From positions 62,001 to 126,000 of the forward strand of contig NZ_REFZ01000010.1 in the NCBI RefSeq assembly GCF_003841465.1: DNA of 64,000 nt, written 5' to 3'. The stretch is from Natrarchaeobius oligotrophus. GTDB lineage: Archaea; Halobacteriota; Halobacteria; Halobacteriales; Natrialbaceae. This document shows positions 45,270 through 52,998 of the stretch, piece after piece. Each line of letters begins with the position of its first letter. Within the stretch, counting starts at the first letter, position 1. A program made the translations under genes and the position numbers. The notes beneath the pieces were generated by a model that saw only the letters and a program-made list of their open reading frames with translations, was not told where the DNA came from and made no database searches.

Positions 45270-46997
45270 TCAGCCCTCCTCCCAGGGGCCCCACTCGCTG
45301 TCACCGGGTTCGTCGCCCCGGGTCCACCACTGGGCTTCCCAGACCGTTCCGTCGTGGACCACACGGTCGCCGCTCGTGTACACCTCGTCGGGGTCCCACT
45401 CGGGATACTCCGGCTCGGACTCGTCGTCCTCGACGACCGTGACCGTCTGCACCGTCTCGCCCTCCCTGTCCTCGTCGTCGACGACCACGAGCCGGACGTC
45501 GTAGCTGTCGTCGGACTCGTAGACGTGCGTGAACGTCTCGCCGCGCTCCTCGAGGCCGGGCTGAAGGTCGTAGTCCCAGAGATACTCGACGATTTCGCCC
45601 GCCGGCGCGTGAGAGGCCGATGCGTCGAAGGCGACTTCCTCGCCGACGACGGGGTCGTCCGGCTCCACCTCGAAGGCCGCGACAGGCTCTTTCTCGTCTG
45701 GCTCCTCGACCGTGATGGTGGTCGTGGCCGCGTCGGTTTCACCGCGGTCGTCGGTCACCGTCAGCTCGACGACGTACTCGTCGACCGCATCGTATGCGTG
45801 CTCGACGGTTTCGCCGTCGACCTCCGTTCCGTCACCGAGGTCCCACTCGTAGGCGACGATCTCGCCCTCGGGAGCCGAGGAGTCGCCGCCGTCGAAAGTC
45901 ACCGTCTCCTCAGGTGCAACCGCGTCGTTGCTCGCTGAGATCACCGCAACCGGATCCGGGTCCGGATCGGGGCCCGATCCCGGTGCCGGATCCGTGCGGT
46001 ACTCGCGGCTGGGTTCGCCGATGTTCGTCTCGTCGCCGACTTCCGGCGCGTCGATCAGCCCCCAGAAGGAGTGAATCGACAGCCCGAGGTACTTCTGACC
46101 GGTCTCCTCGTCGATGAACTGCTGATCGGTCGGTGGCCCTTCCTCGATCCAGTTCTCCTCGACCCAGCCGTAAAGCGCGTCCGCGTCGTCCCAGTTCCGG
46201 TTGGGATGGCCGTGCTCGTTGATCCCCTGGCCCAGCGCGAACGGCGTGTCGTAAGGCTGGGTCACCCGTCCCAGGTTGGGCCAGAAGTGCTCCATGTCGA
46301 GGTCGTAGACCATTGTACAGTAGTAGTCGAGGTTCCGATGTTCCATCACCTCCCGTACGCGGTCGTCGTCGGTGTTCCGGGCCCACATCGGGTCCTGTGA
46401 CATCGAGACGATCAGGTCGTCGGGGGCGTCGTCGAGGCGGTCGAGTATCTCGGGTTTGACGTCGTAGCGATCCCCGTTCTCGACGTTGATGTGGATGCCG
46501 TCGAAGCGTTCCTCCGGCGGGTGGTTGCCGTTCCACTCGAGGATCGACTCCGCCTGGGGCCATGCCTCCGCGGCGACCCAGCCGGCGACGCCGCCGCCGA
46601 CGAGCGGTTCGACCTGAATACCCCAATCGTGGCAGACGCGGAGGAACCGCTCGACGTCCTCGTCGGGCGCTTCCCGGACGGGCTCCTCCAGGGGCTCGTC
46701 GGCGGTCGGATCGGAGTAGTGTGGATAAAAGGTCCCGATCGAGTGGGCTTCAGCTTTGTCGAAAAACAGCTCCCACCGGCCGTCGTAGCCGTCCATCACC
46801 GTTTCGCCGTCGGCGATGATCGTGTACGGAACCCAGTCCCAGAGGCCCCGGTCGTTGAAGACGGAGTAGTCGGGATCGACGTTCGTCGCCGAAACCGACT
46901 CCCCCGTGGCCTGGACCGACGAGGTGGCAGCAACCCCGAGGGTGCCGACCGAGGCCAGCGATGCTTGCATCAGTATATCGCGGCGTGTCTGTCTCAT
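45270..46997 (-). CDS. Secreted TIM-barrel-like protein K with two PKD domains and CBM5/12
   Basis: The protein has 575 residues from MRQTRRDILMQ (Tat). Domain order is inverted relative to the other array proteins: a roughly 300-residue N-terminal domain (40-340), PKD (about 347-430), PKD (about 435-520), and a C-terminal CBM5/12 (about 527-575; AQWWTRGDEP). The N-domain is probably a glycosidase-like barrel; FDGIHINVE at 165-173 mimics GH18 DGxDxDxE, but with His169 and Asn171 in place of the two Asp residues, leaving Glu173. Strands YYCTMVYDLD and LGLSIHSFWG fit a barrel. I do not recognise the family. It is the first gene of the operon with J and I, so a chitin-related activity is likely. 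Confidence 0.8.
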   Translation of the reverse strand: MRQTRRDILMQASLASVGTLGVAATSSVQATGESVSATNVDPDYSVFNDRGLWDWVPYTIIADGETVMDGYDGRWELFFDKAEAHSIGTFYPHYSDPTADEPLEEPVREAPDEDVERFLRVCHDWGIQVEPLVGGGVAGWVAAEAWPQAESILEWNGNHPPEERFDGIHINVENGDRYDVKPEILDRLDDAPDDLIVSMSQDPMWARNTDDDRVREVMEHRNLDYYCTMVYDLDMEHFWPNLGRVTQPYDTPFALGQGINEHGHPNRNWDDADALYGWVEENWIEEGPPTDQQFIDEETGQKYLGLSIHSFWGLIDAPEVGDETNIGEPSREYRTDPAPGSGPDPDPDPVAVISASNDAVAPEETVTFDGGDSSAPEGEIVAYEWDLGDGTEVDGETVEHAYDAVDEYVVELTVTDDRGETDAATTTITVEEPDEKEPVAAFEVEPDDPVVGEEVAFDASASHAPAGEIVEYLWDYDLQPGLEERGETFTHVYESDDSYDVRLVVVDDEDREGETVQTVTVVEDDESEPEYPEWDPDEVYTSGDRVVHDGTVWEAQWWTRGDEPGDSEWGPWEEG

Positions 46998-47368
46998 AGT
47001 TGGCGATCTGGCGGTCCCCGACGGACGTGCCGGGTACCGACATACATAATTATTCATTTTACAACTATAAAATTTTATTCCAGAGATAAACACATCTAGG
47101 ATAAAATTGTTGTGTATTAACACGTTCGCGCGTTCGACGATCGGACACGACGGGCGGGTTCCGTACCTGCTCGAGGGACTGCCCACGTCGATCGCCCGAC
47201 CGATCGAAATCGATCCGACCGAGTCGGTGGTCGGGACTTGGACGGATGCAGTTCGCTACCCGGTTGCGATGGCGACGCCTCGGCGAGTCCGGTCGTTCAT
47301 ACGTTGAAATTGTGTACCGGCGATCGGCAGGATGGGGTCGCCGATCGGCGGTAAGACAACAGTCCCTG
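46998..47368 (-). promoter_or_regulatory. Promoter region of the K-J-I operon
   Basis: The minus strand carries ATTTTATAG (47064-47073) in a very AT-rich block 47040-47105. Transcription would start near 47043, leaving a leader of about 45 nt. The rest of the gap up to gene L contains no identified feature. Confidence 0.6.
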
Positions 47369-48991
47369 TCAGTTCCCGAATCGATTCTTCATATCGAGCG
47401 TCTCGACCAGTTCCAGGTTCCGGTCGATGCTGTCCATCTCCTCGCGGAACTCGACGTGACAGGTGTCGAGCATCACCTCGAGCAGGTCGTCGTAGGGCCA
47501 GTCGTACTGGCTGGGGCCGGTGACGTTGTTGTAGGTACAGGAGAACTTCTGGTTGGGATAGAGCGTCCGGTACAGATAGGGGTTGTTGTGCATCGCCAGC
47601 CGGATGCCGTACGCCGACAGCGGCGCGTCGGTTCCTTCGAAAACACCCGGTTTGGCGTCGTCCGGCAACGCTACCTCGATGACGTCGCGCTGTGGATGAC
47701 CCACGGAGTAGTTCTTCCGCTGGGCGTTGTCGTAGGAGAACTGATCCAGCCCGGTGGCCTCCTTCGACGGGCCGACCCACCAGATGATCGTACCACACAG
47801 CAACAGCGGTACGTCGGTGAGGTTCTCGAAGACCAGCGCCATGTCGAACTGCCAGCCGTCACCGTGGAGTTCCGCGGTGGCCTCGAGCGGCGCGTTCGCC
47901 GTGAAGCCGTCGCCGAGGGACTCGCCCGTGAGCGGGTGGACCTTGTCGATGGTGGCGTCGATGATCGGATTGTCCGTGTTGGCGTACTGGCTGTCGCTGA
48001 CGCCGTCGCTCCAGTCGTCGCGTTCGTGTGCCTGGTCGTGAACCAGATCGAACTCGTCGCCTCGCGGCCACTCGTCCTGGACGAACACCGACGGATCGTT
48101 CGTCGCCGAGACCGGATCCGTCTGGGCCGTGAGACCGCCGCTCCGTCCGCTTCCGTCGTTGAACGGGATGTCTTCGGTCTCTTCGGCCAGGCCCGCCAGC
48201 CACGCCATGATCCGCGCGGAGTTCTCTCGCGACACGCCGTCGTCGTCGAAGCGCTGGACCAACTCGAGTCCCCGGTCGCCGAGCGCGTCGAGTTCCATCG
48301 AGCCGTCCCCGGCGTTGCTCTCGATCGCGTCGACGTCGGCGCCGAACTCGGTGGCGTCCGGGTGCAACTCGTTCTCGAGTAGCCCGGGGACGCCGCCTTC
48401 GGACTCTCTCGGGAAGAAGATTCGGTCGTACTCCGGGTAGAACTCCTCGAGGGTGGTGTCGGCTGTGACGTCGCTCTCGGGGTCGTCCTCCTCGTCGACA
48501 GTAACGGTCGTCGAATCGGTGTCGGTTTCGTCGTCGACGTCGGTAACGGTGAGTTCGACCTCGTATTCGCCTTCCTCGTCGTAGGAGTGGGTGACGCTCT
48601 CGCCGCTCGCTTCCGTGCCGTCGCCGAGGTCCCACGCGTAGCTGTCGATCTCGCCGTCCGACCCGCTCGCGTCGAACTCGATCTCGTCGCCGGGTTCGGG
48701 GCTCGGGTCGCTGACGGAGAAGCTTGCGGTTACGTCTTCGTTACCGTTGTCATCTTCGTCGACCTCCTCCCAGGGACCCCACCCGTTCGCGCCGGGTTCG
48801 TCACCCTGCGTCCACCACTGGGCCTCCCATATCGAGCCGTCGTGGGTGACGCGGTCGCCGTCCGTGTAGACGACGTCGGGATCCCATTCGGGGTACTCCT
48901 CTGCACTGACCGTCCCGGTAACGCTGAGACCGGCCAGACCCAGAGAGAGTGTCGATGCGTTGTGCAGTATCGTTCGGCGTGTTCGTTTCAT
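47369..48991 (-). CDS. Secreted chitin-binding protein L with unknown C-terminal domain
   Basis: The protein has 540 residues from MKRTRRTILHN (Tat). CBM5/12 lies at about 31-76 (YPEWDPDVVYTDGDRV; AQWWTQGDEP) and PKD at about 86-168. Residues about 175-540 are a domain I cannot assign: no DxxDxDxE, no N-terminal histidine brace of an LPMO, and no S8 triad. It contains conserved-looking Trp/Cys segments (LLCGTIIWWVGPS; QKFSCTYNN; LDTCHVEF), two histidine-rich stretches (VHDQAHERDDW) and a C-terminal amphipathic helix. Because the same signal-CBM-PKD front end delivers chitinases, a novel chitin-active or chitin-associated function is likely, but this is inference from architecture. Confidence 0.8.
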   Translation of the reverse strand: MKRTRRTILHNASTLSLGLAGLSVTGTVSAEEYPEWDPDVVYTDGDRVTHDGSIWEAQWWTQGDEPGANGWGPWEEVDEDDNGNEDVTASFSVSDPSPEPGDEIEFDASGSDGEIDSYAWDLGDGTEASGESVTHSYDEEGEYEVELTVTDVDDETDTDSTTVTVDEEDDPESDVTADTTLEEFYPEYDRIFFPRESEGGVPGLLENELHPDATEFGADVDAIESNAGDGSMELDALGDRGLELVQRFDDDGVSRENSARIMAWLAGLAEETEDIPFNDGSGRSGGLTAQTDPVSATNDPSVFVQDEWPRGDEFDLVHDQAHERDDWSDGVSDSQYANTDNPIIDATIDKVHPLTGESLGDGFTANAPLEATAELHGDGWQFDMALVFENLTDVPLLLCGTIIWWVGPSKEATGLDQFSYDNAQRKNYSVGHPQRDVIEVALPDDAKPGVFEGTDAPLSAYGIRLAMHNNPYLYRTLYPNQKFSCTYNNVTGPSQYDWPYDDLLEVMLDTCHVEFREEMDSIDRNLELVETLDMKNRFGN

Positions 48992-49368
48992 GATTGTGAG
49001 TTTCCGGGGTAGTAGCTCTCGTTCGTCGGAACGATCGTGCGCTCGGATGCGCCACCGTCCGTACCGAACGACGGCGTTCCGACCGGCATCGGACCGGCGA
49101 GCGTCGTCGTCCCCATCGTGGAATAGCAGGTGACGAGTTCTGACGAACTCGATCCCGTCGGTTGGTGGCCGCATACGTCGTGATCGTCGACCCGAGCACA
49201 GCGATGTTTTATCTTCAATATGGTAAAATAATTACGGTAAATGTAATTAGATCATTACATATTTCGCTAGCTTCTACTCGTTCCCTGGGGAACCGATGGC
49301 TCGACAGGGACGAAAACGCACGGTTCACCGCGGGCGGGCTCGTAACCGACGCGAAGCTGCGCGTCGGC
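48992..49368 (-). promoter_or_regulatory. Promoter region of gene L
   Basis: AT-rich DNA at 49203-49260 includes TTATTTTACC on the minus strand (49222-49231), about 235 nt before the ATG. This would give a leader of about 210 nt. The rest is featureless. Confidence 0.4.
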
Positions 49369-50865
49369 TTACGGTTCTAATGCGTCGTTGACCGCGTCGA
49401 CGAGCGTCTCGTTCGGATCGTGGCCCGACGCCCAGTACATCAGCGGATGGTCGTGTTCGGCAGCGTACTCGGCTTTGAGGCGGATCGACTCCTCGTCATC
49501 GTAGCCGAGCAGGTTCTCACCGTCGAACCGCCACGGCACCTTGGCCTCGGCGTCCCAGAATCGGTCGTAATCGTCGAACTGCTCCTGAATCTCCGGATAC
49601 GACGGAACGGCACCGGCGTCGGAAAACGGCTGGAACAGTCCGTCGTTCTCGTCGCGTTCGACGCCCGCGTACTCCCGTCCGTAAAACGCCAGGCCGAGGA
49701 CGAGGGCGCGTTTCGGCCACCCCTGGTCCAGCATGTACGTCATCGTGTTGTGGACCGACTTATCGGTCGGCGACTCCGGATTCGAGTACAACGGCGCGTT
49801 GTGATTTGTGTACTCGACCCAGTCCAGTCCGGGCGAGTGCATGTCGTAGGTCATCATCTTCGCGAAGTCGAGCACGTCGGCCAGAGCGTCGTGCTCGAGG
49901 ATCTCGAGGTGTTCCTCGTGAGCCGAAAGCGCCGCCGTGAGGTAGTATTCGGTACCGTCCTCCGCGCCAGCGTCGTCGAACTGTCGTCGACACTCGGCCA
50001 GCAGCGCCGTGAAGTTCTCGGGGTCGTCGTCGTAGGAAATGAGATCGTCGGGACCGAACGGACCGGGATACTCCCAGTCGATGTCGATCCCGTCGAGGTC
50101 GTGTTCGCGCATGAGCTCGACGCACTCGCTCGCGAACCGTTCGCGACTCTCGGCGTCGGCCGCGGTCTGTGGGAATCCGTCGGAGTTGCCCCAGCCGCCG
50201 ATCGACAACAACGTCACCGCGCCGTCGACGCCGCCGACGTCCCACGGTGCCGACACCGATCCGTCGGCCGAGACGTCACCGAACGTTTGGATGACGTGCG
50301 TGACCTTCTCGGCGGGCGCAGGGCCCGCGAACTCGTAGGCCATGACCGGGTGCTCTCCGCCAGGCCAGCCTTCGTCGTCCTCGTCGACCGTAACGACGGT
50401 TTCGGTGCTGTTCCGGTCACCGTCGATGCCGACGACGGTCAACGTGACGTCGTACTCACCCTCGTCCTCGTAGGTGTGGGTGACGACCTCGCCTTCGGTC
50501 TCGGTTCCGTCGCCGAGGCCCCACTCGTAGCGTTCGATCTCGCCGCTCGAGTCGGAGCCGTCGAGGGTGATTTCGTCGCCGGGATCGGGGCTCGCGTCGG
50601 AGACGTCGATCACGGCGTCCAGGTCGGGCTCGGCATCTTCGACCTCGTCCCAGGGCCCCCACTCGGTTTCTCCGGGCTCGTCGCCTCGGGTCCACCACCT
50701 GGCCTCCCAGATGGTTCCCTCGTGGACGACTCGGTCGCCGGACTCGTAGACCTCGTCCGGATCCCATTCGGGATACTTCGTGGCGACGCTGGTGGCACTA
50801 GCGCAGAGCAACAGTGCTGTTATTGACGATGCTGTACCGAGTACGGTACGTCGAGTTCGTTTCAT
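49369..50865 (-). CDS. Secreted GH18 chitinase M (CBM5/12-PKD-GH18)
   Basis: The protein has 498 residues from MKRTRRTVLGT (Tat). CBM5/12 lies at about 30-76 (YPEWDPDEVYESGDRV; ARWWTRGDEP), PKD at about 82-165, and a compact canonical GH18 domain at about 172-498. The catalytic motif LDGIDIDWE has Glu265. The barrel is shorter than in B, E, N and O and ends GHDPNETLVDAVND. The substrate-cleft strands MMTYDMHSPG and LAFYGREYAG are present. It has its own 298-bp upstream gap, with no strong TATA box seen. Confidence 0.94.
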   Translation of the reverse strand: MKRTRRTVLGTASSITALLLCASATSVATKYPEWDPDEVYESGDRVVHEGTIWEARWWTRGDEPGETEWGPWDEVEDAEPDLDAVIDVSDASPDPGDEITLDGSDSSGEIERYEWGLGDGTETEGEVVTHTYEDEGEYDVTLTVVGIDGDRNSTETVVTVDEDDEGWPGGEHPVMAYEFAGPAPAEKVTHVIQTFGDVSADGSVSAPWDVGGVDGAVTLLSIGGWGNSDGFPQTAADAESRERFASECVELMREHDLDGIDIDWEYPGPFGPDDLISYDDDPENFTALLAECRRQFDDAGAEDGTEYYLTAALSAHEEHLEILEHDALADVLDFAKMMTYDMHSPGLDWVEYTNHNAPLYSNPESPTDKSVHNTMTYMLDQGWPKRALVLGLAFYGREYAGVERDENDGLFQPFSDAGAVPSYPEIQEQFDDYDRFWDAEAKVPWRFDGENLLGYDDEESIRLKAEYAAEHDHPLMYWASGHDPNETLVDAVNDALEP

Positions 50866-51163
50866 AGTCGTGTTCGTGGTTCGAAGAGGGTGGATGAATT
50901 CGCAGGGACGTCGACCGAATCCGGAGCGAATTCGGCCGGTGTGATGCGAAGAGCACGCTCGTCTTCTCCTCAGATCAGCCGTCGATCGGAGTGCAGCTGA
51001 TCGGCTCGGTCCCGACGAAACGCAGCCGGACGTCACGGTTGCACGTCTCGAACGCACCACGTCGAATCGGAGACGTGAGCCGCTCGAGTCGTCGTTGATT
51101 CCGCTTTGCTGAATCGGCCGACGCTCCCGCCCGCCGGGACCGCCGGCGAACTGTTCGGTCGGT

Positions 51164-52906
51164 TCAGATGTTCTGGAGGATGGTGTCGAGCAGCGTCTCG
51201 TTCCAGTCCTGGGCGAGTTCCCAGAACATCACGCCCTGCATGCCGCGTTCTTTGGCGAACTCGACTTTCGCCTCGATGGCGGCCTCGTCGTCGTAGCTGA
51301 TGAAGATCCCCTCGTCCTCGTTGACGAGATAGGGGACCTCACCCATCTCGTGACGGTTGACCTCCCAGTCGTCGTCGTCGCGCATGTTCTCCTCGATGTC
51401 GCCGAAGTCGAACGCGCCGGTCGCGTCCTCGTCGTCCTCGAGGATGTGATGCCAGGTTCCCTCGGGGAGACCGCTGTAGTTCCCGCCGAGCTGGGGGGGA
51501 CTCTGCCACTCGCCGACGGAGAAGCCGCGGCCGTAGAACGGCATGCCGAGCACGAGTTCGTCGTACTCCGCGGGGTCGGCCGGCGGATACTCCCACTGGC
51601 CGGGCCAGTAGCCCTCCTCGCCGTGGTTGCCCGCCCACAGCTCGTCGACTGAGTACTCCGCCCAGTACTGTTCGCCATCCGGGTAGACGTCACGGTCGTT
51701 CGTCGGATGCGTGTCGGGACCGTACAGCGGCGCGTTCAGGCCGATGGTGTCCATCCACTCGCCGGTGAAGTCGTAGGCCATGACGTACACCGAGTCGCAG
51801 ATCTCGCCGATCTGATCGTGCCGGAGACCACCGGCGTTCCAGTCGGAACCGCCGTTTGCCACCGACAGGTAGTAGTACTGGCCGTCCTCGTCGGCCGCCT
51901 CGTCGAGCGCCTCGCGCAGGTCTTCGAGCAAGAGGACGTGAGTCTCGTAATCGTCGTCGTTGCCGCACTGGCACTGCCCCTGTTCGGGACCGGGGTGTTC
52001 CCAGTCGATGTCGACGCCGTCGAAGTTGTACTCGCGCATCAACTCGACGCAGTTCTGTGCGAACGTCTCGCGGGTGTCCGGATCCTCTGCGACGACGTGG
52101 AAGTCGTCGGACATGGTCCAGCCGCCGACCGAGAGGTGGAACCGACAGTCGACGTCGTCGGCCAGTTCCGCGAACTCCTCCAGGTTCTCCTCGTGGCTCT
52201 GGTGTGGAATGTCGAACTCCGTCTCGTCGTCCTCGGGCGGGAAGACGTTGCCCTGTGCGTCGAGATCGATGAACGCGTACAGGACGTCGGTCACCTTATC
52301 GAAGGGGATGTCGCTCGGATAGTAGTCCTGCTCCTCGTTGGCCTTCCAGCCGGGGTAGTAGCCGACGACCTTGAAGTCGTCGCCCGGCCCCTCGATCTCG
52401 TCGGTGACGGTCAGTTCGAGCGACGCGGTGTCGGTGTCGCCGTCGGCGTCGGTCACCGTGAGTTCGACGGTGTACTCGCCCGTCTCGTCGTACGAGTGGG
52501 TGACGACCTCGCCGGAGGCCTCGGTGCCGTCGCCGAGGTCCCACTCGTACTCCTCGATGTCGCCTTCGGAGCCGGAGCCGTCGAACTCGACCTCGTCGTC
52601 GACTTCGACGCGTGTTGCACTCGCCGCGACGTTCGCTTCCAGTTCCGGCGGCTCGGGATCCGATTCGACTTCGTCCCACGGACCCCACTGGCCGCCCTCG
52701 CCGGGTTCGTCGCCCTGGGTCCACCACCGGGCCTCCCAGATCGCCCCGTCGTGGACGACCCGGTCGCCGCCAGTGTAGACCGCGTCGGGATCCCATTCGG
52801 GATACTCCTGGTCCTGTGCTGCTACCACCGAACTCGCGCCGAGTCCGGCGAATAAAATCGATGCCTTCGATGCGTCGTTCAGTAGATCACGTCGTGATCG
52901 TTTCAT
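51164..52906 (-). CDS. Secreted GH18 chitinase N (CBM5/12-PKD-GH18)
   Basis: The protein has 580 residues from MKRSRRDLLND (Tat). CBM5/12 lies at about 34-80 (YPEWDPDAVYTGGDRV; ARWWTQGDEP), PKD at about 90-170, and canonical GH18 at about 178-580. The motif FDGVDIDWE has Glu303, followed by a QCQCGNDDD cysteine insert as in gene E. The GH18 domain is nearly the same as in E, while signal, CBM5/12 and PKD differ. It lies only 92 bp after gene O and may share its transcript. Confidence 0.95.
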   Translation of the reverse strand: MKRSRRDLLNDASKASILFAGLGASSVVAAQDQEYPEWDPDAVYTGGDRVVHDGAIWEARWWTQGDEPGEGGQWGPWDEVESDPEPPELEANVAASATRVEVDDEVEFDGSGSEGDIEEYEWDLGDGTEASGEVVTHSYDETGEYTVELTVTDADGDTDTASLELTVTDEIEGPGDDFKVVGYYPGWKANEEQDYYPSDIPFDKVTDVLYAFIDLDAQGNVFPPEDDETEFDIPHQSHEENLEEFAELADDVDCRFHLSVGGWTMSDDFHVVAEDPDTRETFAQNCVELMREYNFDGVDIDWEHPGPEQGQCQCGNDDDYETHVLLLEDLREALDEAADEDGQYYYLSVANGGSDWNAGGLRHDQIGEICDSVYVMAYDFTGEWMDTIGLNAPLYGPDTHPTNDRDVYPDGEQYWAEYSVDELWAGNHGEEGYWPGQWEYPPADPAEYDELVLGMPFYGRGFSVGEWQSPPQLGGNYSGLPEGTWHHILEDDEDATGAFDFGDIEENMRDDDDWEVNRHEMGEVPYLVNEDEGIFISYDDEAAIEAKVEFAKERGMQGVMFWELAQDWNETLLDTILQNI

Positions 52907-52998
52907 CGGTGTCTGTTAGTCGCGTGTTCGTCAGTTGTCCGGTGCTGTACGATGGCCGCTCGTGCGAACGAGCGTCGGAGTCGGCGGTTCGAACGGCG

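Noticed and set aside
47369-48991. Gene L as a lytic polysaccharide monooxygenase
   Set aside because: There is no histidine right after a signal cleavage site and no second brace histidine in an AA10-like context; the CBM comes first.
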